Source: a virus
Reading direction: 5' to 3' (one strand)
Virus record (IMG/VR): IMGVR_UViG_3300030098_001436
Coordinates: 1 to 25,761 of that record
DNA: 25,761 bases
Part shown: piece by piece, positions 9,434 to 17,167 of the stretch
How the letters are laid out: the number at the start of each line of letters is the position of its first letter
Position numbering within the stretch: position 1 is the stretch's first letter
Translations under genes and position numbers: made by a program
The notes under the pieces: generated by a model
The model's database searches: none
What the model was told of the DNA's origin: nothing
Seen by the model: only the letters and a program-made list of their open reading frames with translations

Positions 9434-11164
9434 ATGGCAAGTAGTGGAAATTTTTGTGTAATGAATCCTTTAGTTAGAACAACTAATACTATGGTCTATA
9501 GTTTTGGTAATTTAAGAACTAGTCCTAGTAGTAACTGGAGTACAACTACTTGGGCAAGAGGAAGCATGGTTATACCTTCAGATAAAAAAATATATTTTGA
9601 GGTTTTGCTTCAAAATCAAACAAGTGTTTATTCTGTGACAGGTATTGGAACTAATTTATCTGTGCCTTCTAGTAGTAATGTGGGAGGAGATGGTAGTGTA
9701 ACTATATATAATACTGGTAAATTTGTAAATGGAAGTTCTACTACTGGTCTTTTTTCAACACTATCTTCTGGAACTATATTACAAATAGCAGTAGATGGTT
9801 CTACTAGAAAAGTATGGTTAGGTTATAATAATACTTGGATAGGTTCTGGTGACCCAGCAAATGGAACAAATGAAGCTGGAACAGTAAATGTAAGTAATTC
9901 TTTAGGTAATGATTTAATGCCAGTTGGTCAGAATAATTCTATAGGAGTAACTCATTACAATTTTGGTGCTGACAGTTCTTTTGGTGGGGAAAAAACAAGT
10001 GGTTCTGCAAACGCAAGCGACTCAAATTCGGTGGGTGATTTCTATTATACACCTCCTAATAACTTTCTTGCCTTATCGAGTTCTGCCTTACCCATATCAG
10101 ATGACATAGACCCTGCACAAACTGATGACAATTTTCCCCAGAAGCAATTTGGTGTAGTTACTTATACTGGTAATGGTGGTGCTTCTCAAAGTATAACAGG
10201 ATTAGGATTTCAACCAGACCTTGTGTGGCTCAAACAAAGAAGTGCTAGTGAAGCATTTTCAAATAATTTAATAGATAGCACAAGAGGTAGGTCAAAAACT
10301 CTTTATTCTTCACGAGCAGATGCAGAAGCAACATCAGCTTCAGATAAAGATTTTGGAACTTTTGATAGTGATGGTTTTACTGTTTTAGATGATTTTAACA
10401 CAAATATGAATCAAAGTTCTATAACAAATGTTGGTTGGTGTTGGAGAGCAAATGGGGGAGTAACCTCATCAAACACACAAGGAGATATTACTAGCACAGT
10501 ACAGGTGAATGATAATGCTGGGTTCAGCATCATTTCTTTTTCAGGGAGTGGTTCTGCTCAGAGTGTAGGGCATGGTTTATCAGTAGCACCTGATATGGTT
10601 ATAACAAAAAATAGGTCAACGACAGATGACTGGAGAGTACATCATAAAGGATTAACAAATGGAGTTGGTACATATCATTTAAAATTAAATACAAATGCAT
10701 CAGAAACAAATGATGCTTCTTGCATGTCTGGTTCGCCTTCAAACACAGTTTTAAATTTAGGTAATAATACATCAATGAATGGTAGTGGTAATAATATTAT
10801 CATGTATGCTTGGAGAGAGATTGAAGGCTTTTCTAAATTTTCTAGATTTGTTGGTAATGGTAATAATGATGGACCATTTATTTATACAGGTTTTAGACCT
10901 AGACTTTGGTTTATAAAAGAAATAAGTTCATCAGATGACTGGGTTGTATATGATACTGCAAGAGATACTTTTAATAGTGGAAGTTCAAAAGTTTTAAGAT
11001 GGGATTCAAGTAATTCAGAATTTGATGATTCATCAAGGGCAGTAGATGTAACTTCAAATGGACTAAAAATTAGGACTTCAAATGCTACTATGAATGGTAG
11101 TGGTGTTACTTACATTTTTGGTGCTTGGGGTGATGTGCCATTTAAATATAACAATACTTTTTAG
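9434..11164 (+). CDS. SPRY-like plus three-repeat virion adhesin, C-terminal half of a split protein
   Basis: This 576-residue protein opens with SSGNFCVMNPL, the linker motif expected after a LamG unit. Residues 24-215 form a SPRY-like beta-sandwich pattern (KIYFEVLLQ, LQIAVDGSTRKVWLGYNNTW, GVTHYNFG). Three related repeats follow at about 239-342, 363-463 and 470-575. Each has a (V/I)xYTGNG or SFSGSG start, then G-x-x-P-(D/R)-(L/M)-(V/W) and, in repeats 2 and 3, a DDW motif (TTDDWRVHH, SSDDWVVYD). The protein ends WGDVPFKYNNTF. GGGAG at 9420-9424 is nine bases before the ATG and supports a real separate start in the -1 frame relative to the gene before. Lack of a signal peptide and the position after the fibre suggest a virion appendage that binds the cell surface. 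Confidence 0.65.
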   Translation: MASSGNFCVMNPLVRTTNTMVYSFGNLRTSPSSNWSTTTWARGSMVIPSDKKIYFEVLLQNQTSVYSVTGIGTNLSVPSSSNVGGDGSVTIYNTGKFVNGSSTTGLFSTLSSGTILQIAVDGSTRKVWLGYNNTWIGSGDPANGTNEAGTVNVSNSLGNDLMPVGQNNSIGVTHYNFGADSSFGGEKTSGSANASDSNSVGDFYYTPPNNFLALSSSALPISDDIDPAQTDDNFPQKQFGVVTYTGNGGASQSITGLGFQPDLVWLKQRSASEAFSNNLIDSTRGRSKTLYSSRADAEATSASDKDFGTFDSDGFTVLDDFNTNMNQSSITNVGWCWRANGGVTSSNTQGDITSTVQVNDNAGFSIISFSGSGSAQSVGHGLSVAPDMVITKNRSTTDDWRVHHKGLTNGVGTYHLKLNTNASETNDASCMSGSPSNTVLNLGNNTSMNGSGNNIIMYAWREIEGFSKFSRFVGNGNNDGPFIYTGFRPRLWFIKEISSSDDWVVYDTARDTFNSGSSKVLRWDSSNSEFDDSSRAVDVTSNGLKIRTSNATMNGSGVTYIFGAWGDVPFKYNNTF

Positions 11165-11170
11165 GAGGTG
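11163..11170 (+). promoter_or_regulatory. Strong Shine-Dalgarno site for the 211-residue protein
   Basis: AGGAGGTG overlaps the stop codon of the preceding adhesin gene (TAG 11162-11164) and lies seven bases before ATG 11178. It is one of the best ribosome binding sites in the window. Confidence 0.85.
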
Positions 11171-11177
11171 AAATAAT

Positions 11178-11813
11178 ATGTGGGCTTATGTAAAGGATAA
11201 CAAGATAGAGGAGATAATAGCTAGACCCAAAGATATGGTCATAGATGATATTAGACATTCTCGAAGAATATTTACTGCATGGACTTGGGATGAATTAAAT
11301 GCCATAGGTATTTACACAGTAGAACCAGGAACACAAGGTGATGATAGGTTTGAAATTACAAGTCAACCTACATACACTTTTAGTAGTTCTGGTAAAAAAA
11401 TTACTACTAAATATACCACAACTGATAAAGCATTAGATGATGCAGAAGCTAAAGATAAGGATGGTAAAAATATATTAGACCTTGATGGCAACAAAGTAAT
11501 TAATTATGGATTAAAAACAATAGCTAAAAATCAATGTAAAATTACTGCTAATGGATTAATAGCTAGATTTAATTGGTTAGTAGAAAGAAGTATTTATGAT
11601 AGTAGCAAAGCCATTCCTGATGCAGTAAAAACATATGTTGCAGCTATTAGAAAAGACTGTGATGATATTGAAACTGCAATTACTAATGCTAGTGATATGA
11701 ATGCTTTCAAAGCTTTGTATACAGATGAACTAAATAGTGATGGTACAGTAAAAACTGTAAATAGAATAAATAGGTGGACAAGTGATAGCACAGTTGAAGA
11801 GTATATTAGGTAA
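11178..11813 (+). CDS. Fibre-associated (tail-fibre assembly-like) protein of unknown function
   Basis: This 211-residue protein begins MWAYVKDNKIEEIIARPKDMVIDDIRHS and then has FTAWTWDELNAIGIYTVE. I recognise this opening from proteins that follow fibre genes in marine phages. The middle has a central DAEAKDKDGKNILDLDG segment. The C-terminal half (about 115-205) is helical with evenly spaced Trp and acidic residues, like the DUF4376-type tails of fibre-assembly proteins. There is no membrane segment and no enzyme motif. It could be a chaperone for fibre trimerisation or a minor virion part; position is the main argument. A perfect ribosome binding site suggests it is translated strongly. 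Its 3' end overlaps a small AT-hook gene by 32 bases. Confidence 0.55.
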   Translation: MWAYVKDNKIEEIIARPKDMVIDDIRHSRRIFTAWTWDELNAIGIYTVEPGTQGDDRFEITSQPTYTFSSSGKKITTKYTTTDKALDDAEAKDKDGKNILDLDGNKVINYGLKTIAKNQCKITANGLIARFNWLVERSIYDSSKAIPDAVKTYVAAIRKDCDDIETAITNASDMNAFKALYTDELNSDGTVKTVNRINRWTSDSTVEEYIR

Positions 11814-11892
11814 AATAAAACAGAGACTATTTGGTAAACTTTGTGAGTGTAAGCCTAAGAAAAAAAGAGGCAGACCGAGAAAGAGTGGTTAG
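11782..11892 (+). CDS. 36-residue AT-hook microprotein
   Basis: This short frame runs from GTG 11782 to TAG 11890-11892 and fills what would otherwise be a gap between two genes. The product has an amphipathic basic N-terminus (LKSILGKIKQRLFGKL), a CEC pair of cysteines, and the tail KPKKKRGRPRKSG. RGRP flanked by Lys/Arg is the core of the AT-hook, which inserts into the minor groove of AT-rich DNA. AGGTGG at 11772-11777 lies four bases before GTG, a short but workable spacing; TTG 11794 is an alternative start. It overlaps the upstream gene by 32 bases and ends two bases before the next start. A DNA-binding or condensing role is inferred from the motif alone; the CEC site could also bind a metal. 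Confidence 0.6.
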   Translation: MIAQLKSILGKIKQRLFGKLCECKPKKKRGRPRKSG

Positions 11893-11894
11893 TT

Positions 11895-14171
11895 GTGCCT
11901 TTAAAAAAGATACCTTTTAAACCAGGGGTTAACAGAGAAACCACATCTTATGCTAACGAATTTGGTTGGTTTAATTCTGATTTAATACGATTTAGAAAAG
12001 GTCGTCCTGAAAAAATGGGAGGGTGGTCTCGATTAAGCAGTAATAACTATGATGGCACTGGTAGATCGTTACACGTTTGGGCGGCTTTAGATGGTTCTAA
12101 ATTTATGGGTTTAGGAACCGAGGCAAAATTTTACATCGAGCAAGGTGGTGGATACAATGATATTACTCCCATTCGATCTACCGTTACTTTAGGAGCCAAT
12201 CCATTTTATACTGGTAGTGCAGGAACAAGTACTTTAACTGTTACACACGCAAGTCACGGAGCCGTTGTAAATGATTATGTTACTTATAGTGGAGCGACCG
12301 CTGTGGATGGAATAACTGCCGCACAAATAAATAAAGAACATCAAATTACACAAGTCATAGATGCAAATTCTTATGTAATAACTACGACAGGAAGTGCGTC
12401 CTCTGGTTCTACCGCAGGAGGTGGTTCTTCTGTATTGGCTCAATATCAAATTAATACAGGTTTAGGAACGGTTGTTTCAGGTACAGGTTGGGGCGCAGGT
12501 TTTTGGGGTGGTACTGCCTCCACTTACTCTGCAACCACATTATCTACAGGCATTAATAACTCTGTTACCTCTATACCTTTAACTAGTGCTTCTGATTTTG
12601 AAACTGCATCTACTACATTAAGTTCTGATTTAGATGTGTATAGTACAAGTATTACAGTAGCAGACGCCTCTTCTTTTCCATCAAAAGGCACTATAAAAAT
12701 AAACAGTGAGTTTATACGATACGCAACAAAAACAGGAAATACATTTGGTTCTTTAACAAGAGCTTCTGATGGCTCTACCATAGCGGCACATAGTAGCACC
12801 GATACGGTTACTTTTGTAGGATTAATATTAATAGAAGATGAGTTAATTTTATACACAGGTAAATCTACAAATACGCTTGATGCAGGAGTTGCTCGAGGAG
12901 CAAGAGGCACAACTGCTGTAGCACATAGTAGTGGCGTATCTGTAAAAGAAGCAAATGATTTTATTGGATGGGGTGAAGGATCTTTAACTTCTGCATCTAC
13001 TGGTCAAAATATACGTTTATGGTCTCAAGATAACTGGGGTGAAGATTTAATATTTAATGTGTTTGACGGTACACCATATTATTGGGATAAAACACTTGGT
13101 ACTTCTACACGAGGTTCTAGTTTAGCTTCTCAAGCAGGAGCATCTGATTGTCCTACAATTGTAAGAAAGATTATGGTATCTCCTTCTGATAGACATGTTA
13201 TTGCTTTAGCGTCTAACCCTCGAGGAGAAACACAACAAGATTTGTTACAAGTTCGTTGGTCTGATCAAGAAAACCCATTTGACTGGACACCTACTGCTAC
13301 TAACACCGCAGGTGGTCAAAGAATATCTTCTGGTTCAGAAATTATTACAGCAAGAAAAACAAGGCAAGAAATATTAATATTAACAGATGCTAACTTACAC
13401 GCTATGCGTTTTGTAGGGCCACCATTTACTTTTAGTTTTACATTGCTTGCAGGCAATGTTTCTATTGTAGGGCCAAACGCTATTACAACTGTAGGAGATA
13501 GAGTGTTTTGGATGGATAGAGAAAATTTTTATGCATACACTGGTAAGTTACAAGTTATACCTTGTACTGTATTGCGTTATGTTTTTGATGATATTAACCT
13601 ACAACAAAGTTTTAAATTTTTTGCTGCATCAAACAGAATGTTTGATGAGGTATTTTGGTTTTATGTATCTGGTGACTCAACAGAAATAGATCGTTATGTA
13701 AAATATAACTACACAGAAAATACTTGGGATATTGGCACTATGGTAAGAACAGCTTGGGTTGATTATGGGATACACGATAACCCTAGAGCCGCAGGTTCTT
13801 TGAACGGAACACAATATATATACACGCACGAAACAGGAAATAATGATGACGGGTCAGCTATGACAAGTTTTATAGAATCTGCGGATTTTGATTTAGGTGA
13901 TGGTAATGAATTTATGTTTGTAAATAGATTAATACCAGATGTATCGTTAAATAACTCTGATGCATCTGTTCAATATATTATTAAGACTAGAAACTTTCCT
14001 GGTCAAAGTTTAACAACAAACTCTACAAATATTGTTACCTCTACTACCGATCAATCTTTTTTGCGAGCTAGAACAAGACAAGCAGTAGTTCGAGTAGAAA
14101 GTAATACCACAGATGTTGCGTGGACACTTGGAGATTTACGATTAGATATTAGAAAAGATGGGAGAAGATAA
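11895..14171 (+). CDS. Tail nozzle/packaged-DNA stabilisation-like structural protein
   Basis: This is a 758-residue protein with a GTG start. The N-terminus MPLKKIPFKPGVNRETTSYANEFGWFNSDLIRFRKGRPEKMGGW and the later RLWSQDNWGEDL, YYWDKTLG, VRWSDQENPFDWTP, TRQEILILTD, RVFWMDRENFYAYTG and FWFYVSGDSTEIDRYVKYNYTENTW belong to a family I know from many marine phage genomes. Repeated four-strand blades with W/Y-rich turns suggest a beta-propeller, as in phage nozzle or stabilisation proteins (compare P22 gp10). That link is by inferred fold, not by clear sequence identity. Residues 214-350 hold an inserted beta module that is itself nested. Arg codons CGA/CGT are frequent here, unlike the first 9 kb. 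The gene opens the second structural block and is followed by an overlapping 55-residue gene. Confidence 0.55.
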   Translation: MPLKKIPFKPGVNRETTSYANEFGWFNSDLIRFRKGRPEKMGGWSRLSSNNYDGTGRSLHVWAALDGSKFMGLGTEAKFYIEQGGGYNDITPIRSTVTLGANPFYTGSAGTSTLTVTHASHGAVVNDYVTYSGATAVDGITAAQINKEHQITQVIDANSYVITTTGSASSGSTAGGGSSVLAQYQINTGLGTVVSGTGWGAGFWGGTASTYSATTLSTGINNSVTSIPLTSASDFETASTTLSSDLDVYSTSITVADASSFPSKGTIKINSEFIRYATKTGNTFGSLTRASDGSTIAAHSSTDTVTFVGLILIEDELILYTGKSTNTLDAGVARGARGTTAVAHSSGVSVKEANDFIGWGEGSLTSASTGQNIRLWSQDNWGEDLIFNVFDGTPYYWDKTLGTSTRGSSLASQAGASDCPTIVRKIMVSPSDRHVIALASNPRGETQQDLLQVRWSDQENPFDWTPTATNTAGGQRISSGSEIITARKTRQEILILTDANLHAMRFVGPPFTFSFTLLAGNVSIVGPNAITTVGDRVFWMDRENFYAYTGKLQVIPCTVLRYVFDDINLQQSFKFFAASNRMFDEVFWFYVSGDSTEIDRYVKYNYTENTWDIGTMVRTAWVDYGIHDNPRAAGSLNGTQYIYTHETGNNDDGSAMTSFIESADFDLGDGNEFMFVNRLIPDVSLNNSDASVQYIIKTRNFPGQSLTTNSTNIVTSTTDQSFLRARTRQAVVRVESNTTDVAWTLGDLRLDIRKDGRR
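12534..12944 (+). repeat. Nested protein-module duplication inside the nozzle-like gene
   Basis: Residues 214-235 (TTLSTGINNSVTSIPLTSASDF) look like the first half of a module. Residues 240-305 are a complete module that starts TTLSSDLDVYSTSITVADAS and goes on through GTIKINSEFIRYATKTGNT to AAHSSTDTV. Residues 306-350 look like the second half of another copy (GLILIEDELILYTGKSTNTL ... RGTTAVAHSSGVSV). The order is half A, whole A-B, half B. Confidence 0.7.
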
Positions 14172-14338
14172 TGGCTAAATTGTTAGAACAAAGTTTTGCA
14201 GATGCTCCAGATGAGTATGATGTAATAACATTTCAAAGAATATTACGAGATATAGAGACTGCTTTGACTAAAAAAGAGTTTCCTCAAGAAGTAGAAAGCC
14301 TAGATGGATCTAGGTCAGTTTCTTGGTTTATGAGTTAA
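14171..14338 (+). CDS. 55-residue conserved-looking small protein, unknown function
   Basis: The ATG overlaps the preceding stop as TAATG, with GGGAGA at 14160-14165 five bases upstream. The frame runs 55 codons to TAA 14336-14338. The product starts MAKLLEQSFADAPDEYDV, has a helix with alternating charge (FQRILRDIETALTKKEF), and ends SRSVSWFMS. It has no membrane segment or Cys. It exactly fills the space between the nozzle-like gene and the 106-residue gene, and the stop-start overlap implies coupled translation. A short helical protein in this place could be a minor tail or connector part, but I cannot name a family. Confidence 0.65.
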   Translation: MAKLLEQSFADAPDEYDVITFQRILRDIETALTKKEFPQEVESLDGSRSVSWFMS

Positions 14339-14341
14339 ATT

Positions 14342-14662
14342 ATGGCAAATTCGTTTCAAAATGTAGCAACAGTAGTGTCAGGGACATCAGATACCACAAT
14401 ATATACATGCCCTACTGCTACACAATCTATTGTAAAAAATATAAATTTGTATAATAATCATAGTGGAACAGTAGATGTTATTGTAAGCATACGAGATAGC
14501 TCTGCTTCTACAACAGTCATTATAGATAAAAGTACTATGGCTGCCGCTGGAGAAACGTCCCTCACTGCTCCGTTTGTTTTAGAGGAAAGTGATACGCTCA
14601 TATTAAATTGTGCAACAGGAAGTGTAATTAATGCATTTCTAAGTATTTTGGAGATTTCATAA
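14342..14662 (+). CDS. 106-residue all-beta small virion protein (putative)
   Basis: The sequence MANSFQNVATVVSGTSDTTIYTCPTATQSIV alternates hydrophobic and polar residues almost throughout, ending SVINAFLSILEIS. That is the signature of a single beta-sandwich with no helix, membrane span or enzyme motif. It starts three bases after the previous stop, has no clear Shine-Dalgarno sequence, and overlaps the next gene by one base (TAATG). Such proteins are common between tail genes in marine phages. A decoration or tail-accessory role is possible but unproven. Confidence 0.55.
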   Translation: MANSFQNVATVVSGTSDTTIYTCPTATQSIVKNINLYNNHSGTVDVIVSIRDSSASTTVIIDKSTMAAAGETSLTAPFVLEESDTLILNCATGSVINAFLSILEIS

Positions 14663-16155
14663 TGGAGCAGACAAGTCCTAAATATTCAGGTGAACCAAGT
14701 GTTCAATCCGTTGCTTCAGGTTTAGCATCATTAGGTAGATATGGAGATACATATATGGTACACGCTGCTGAAGGCGAAACAGTTGTGCCATCAGAAATAC
14801 TTGACGCTAATCCAGAACTAAAGAACCAATTATTTGCACAAATGCGTATGATGGGTATCAAAGACCCAAATCGATATGTGGTAGGTAATAGTTTAAACTC
14901 AATCAATCCTATAACTGGTCAACCAGAGTTTTTCTTTAAAAAAGCTTTTAGAGCAGTTAGAAAAATTATTAAAAAAGCCGCCCCTGTTATTGTACCCATA
15001 GTTGGTAATATGATAGCTCCGGGCGTAGGTGGACCTCTTGCATCTGCTTTAATGACAAAGATACAAGGTGGTTCAATGTCCGATGCTTTTAGAAGTGCTG
15101 CATTAGCGTATGCAGGTCAAGCCGTGGCAGGTGGCGCAAGTAGAGCTTTTTCACAAGGCTCAACGGCAGGGTATGGTAAATCATTTTTAGAAGGTCTAAA
15201 ACAAGGAGCATTGTCTCCTATTGAAGCCGCAGGTAATCTTTTTAGTAGTGGCCCACAAAATCCATTAGCTCAAGGTGTCTTTGGCCCAAGAGGAGCAAAC
15301 GTGTTATTTAGAGAAAGTGCAAGAGAGTTAGGTCAAAATAAGTTTGGTAGTATTGGCTCTGCATTGTTTCCTGGTTATCAAGGAGCAGCAGCTAATTATG
15401 GAGTTCCACAAACAATACAACAAAGTCCTGGTGTTGATACAGGAGGTTCTGATTTAAGTGGTCAATATAAACAAACTTCTAATATAGATGGTAGTACTAA
15501 TGTTGGAGATGTAAGAGTTGATACGGCAGCAGGAACCACAGGAGGAGATCAAATAGTAACAAAAGATCAAATATTAGATAATATTGGTTTTACTGGAGAC
15601 CGTTCTTTAACTAATCCTTTACCTCCAGGTGCAGGAAAAACAGCTAGTGGTATTTTCTCAGGAACCGCAGGAGAAATAGCCAAGAAACTTGTAAAAAATC
15701 CACTTGTTTTAGCGGGTGGAGTTGGAGCTTTAGCATATGCTTTGACACCTGAGGGTAAACTACCAGAAGAAGATTTAGGTAAACTATCTGAACCACAAAG
15801 AACTGCTTATGACCAATATTTAGCATTAGCAGATAAAAACAGTGCAGAAGCACAATCGTTAAAACAAAAAGCGGGTATCTTCTCTCCTTATGCTGACAGC
15901 CCGCAAACTCTAGCTAATATTGCAGGTATATCATTAGCAGATGCACAAAGATATCTAGCTAATTTTGCAGGTGGTGGTGAAGTCATTGGACCAGGTACAG
16001 GTACCTCTGATGATATAAACGCTAAACTATCTGATGGTGAATTTGTTATGACCGCCAAGGCAGTACGAAACGCAGGTGGTGGAGATAGAAATGTAGGTGC
16101 TGCAAGAATGTATGATTTAATGAGAAGATTTGAAGGAGGTTCTGCTTATGGCTGA
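14662..16155 (+). CDS. Tape-measure/ejection-like protein with terminal GE-VV and GEFVMTAKAV motifs
   Basis: This 497-residue protein starts at ATG 14662 in a TAATG overlap. Residues 33-70 carry VHAAEGETVVPSEILDANPEL followed by FAQMRMMG. Residues about 91-130 have EFFFKKAFRAVRKIIKKAAP then VIVPIVGNMIAPGVGGPL, a basic helix followed by a hydrophobic segment. The centre is Gly/Ala/Ser-rich. The C-terminus (about 435-497) has AGGGEVIGPGTGTSDDINAKLSDGEFVMTAKAV and MYDLMRRFEGG, a motif set I associate with phage tail or injection proteins of marine viruses. The membrane-active middle and the neighbouring long helical proteins favour a protein that is ejected or lines the tail. Its last bases contain the ribosome binding site of the next gene. 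Confidence 0.5.
   Translation: MEQTSPKYSGEPSVQSVASGLASLGRYGDTYMVHAAEGETVVPSEILDANPELKNQLFAQMRMMGIKDPNRYVVGNSLNSINPITGQPEFFFKKAFRAVRKIIKKAAPVIVPIVGNMIAPGVGGPLASALMTKIQGGSMSDAFRSAALAYAGQAVAGGASRAFSQGSTAGYGKSFLEGLKQGALSPIEAAGNLFSSGPQNPLAQGVFGPRGANVLFRESARELGQNKFGSIGSALFPGYQGAAANYGVPQTIQQSPGVDTGGSDLSGQYKQTSNIDGSTNVGDVRVDTAAGTTGGDQIVTKDQILDNIGFTGDRSLTNPLPPGAGKTASGIFSGTAGEIAKKLVKNPLVLAGGVGALAYALTPEGKLPEEDLGKLSEPQRTAYDQYLALADKNSAEAQSLKQKAGIFSPYADSPQTLANIAGISLADAQRYLANFAGGGEVIGPGTGTSDDINAKLSDGEFVMTAKAVRNAGGGDRNVGAARMYDLMRRFEGGSAYG
16133..16140 (+). promoter_or_regulatory. Shine-Dalgarno site that fixes the start of the 339-residue gene
   Basis: AAGGAGGT, near perfect, lies seven bases before ATG 16148 and inside the 3' end of the preceding gene. 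It rules against the in-frame TTG at 16130 as start. Confidence 0.85.
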
Positions 16156-17167
16156 GATGACAACTACTTCTAGTATAGTAAGACAAGCTCCCTTTTTAGA
16201 GGATATACAGAGAAAAATACTAGACCAAGCACTGGCAAGAGGGGAAACACCAATTGATGTCCCTGAGATACAGGTAGCCGCTCAAGATCCATTAACTACA
16301 CAAGCAATTGAAACTGGTGCAGGAATTGGTTCTTTTATGCCGTACTTTACCAAAGGTGCAGGTACTATTGATGAAGGATTAGCAACATTAAAATCACAAG
16401 CAACGGGTGTTCCAGGATTATTAGAAGAGGCGGCGGCAACTGCAAGAGGTGCCGATGAGTTACCAACACAGGCAAATATACAAGCCTTAATGGATCCGTA
16501 TCAAAGTCTTGTTACAGAAAAGGCAACTGCTGAGTTAGCCAGACAAGCTGATATAGAACGAAATAAACTACTTGCTCAACAGGCAGGTATAGGTGCACTT
16601 GGTGGTGACAGAGGACAGTTACAGTTAGCAGAGTTGCAGAGAAACTTAACTGATTTACAAAGCAGACGTATTTTTGAAGATATGTCTAAAAACTTTCAAC
16701 AAGCACAAAATGCTTTTCAAAACCAACAGGCAAGACAACAACAGGTTAGCCAATTGTTAACAGGTATAGGACAGACCACAGGTCAAGAGGCACAAAGACT
16801 TGGTCAAGGTATAGGTGCGTTTGGTGAGGCACAACAACAGTTAGCAGGTGCAGGTCAAGCATTGACACAGTCACAGACACAGTTGTTATCTGGTCTTGGT
16901 AATTTAAGACAACAACAAGCTCAGACAGAACTAGATGCGGCTAGACAGTCACAACTACAACAGATTTATGAGCCTTTCCAAAGAATTGGATTTACAAGTG
17001 ATATCTTTAAACCTAATATAGGTTCTGCGGCTACCACACTAGGAACAAACGTAGCACCATCACCTAGTCCGTTATCACAGGCTATTGGTGCAGGGACAGC
17101 GGTTCTTGGTGGTATAAAAGCTTTTGGTAATCCGTTTGAATCTATATTTAAACCGAGCGCAGAATAA
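16148..17167 (+). CDS. Gln-rich helical virion protein, probable ejection protein
   Basis: This 339-residue protein starts at ATG 16148 behind AAGGAGGT. It contains PTQANIQALMDPYQSLVTEKA, then AQQAGIGALGGDRGQLQLAELQRNL, and a long Gln/Ala-rich coiled-coil-like stretch over about 180-285 with AQ, QQ and LGQG periodicities. FTSDIFKPNIGSA and a Gly/Ala-rich end follow. The A..G(A/I)(F/L)GG(S/D)R motif with flanking helices recurs, as I recall, in marine phage structural proteins of unknown detailed role. Its place between two larger helical proteins and its extended helical make-up suggest an ejection or tail-interior protein. It overlaps the neighbouring genes by a few bases on both sides, so the block is likely made as one unit. 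Confidence 0.5.
   Translation: MAEMTTTSSIVRQAPFLEDIQRKILDQALARGETPIDVPEIQVAAQDPLTTQAIETGAGIGSFMPYFTKGAGTIDEGLATLKSQATGVPGLLEEAAATARGADELPTQANIQALMDPYQSLVTEKATAELARQADIERNKLLAQQAGIGALGGDRGQLQLAELQRNLTDLQSRRIFEDMSKNFQQAQNAFQNQQARQQQVSQLLTGIGQTTGQEAQRLGQGIGAFGEAQQQLAGAGQALTQSQTQLLSGLGNLRQQQAQTELDAARQSQLQQIYEPFQRIGFTSDIFKPNIGSAATTLGTNVAPSPSPLSQAIGAGTAVLGGIKAFGNPFESIFKPSAE

Noticed and set aside
9410-9436. Programmed -1 frameshift joining the two adhesin genes
   Set aside because: The frames overlap between 9410 and 9425, but there is no X XXY YYZ slippery heptamer, and a GGGAG site with its own ATG explains separate translation better.
16130-16147. TTG 16130 as start of the 339-residue gene
   Set aside because: The bases code for part of the AAGGAGGT ribosome site itself. 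ATG 16148 at seven bases distance is far better.
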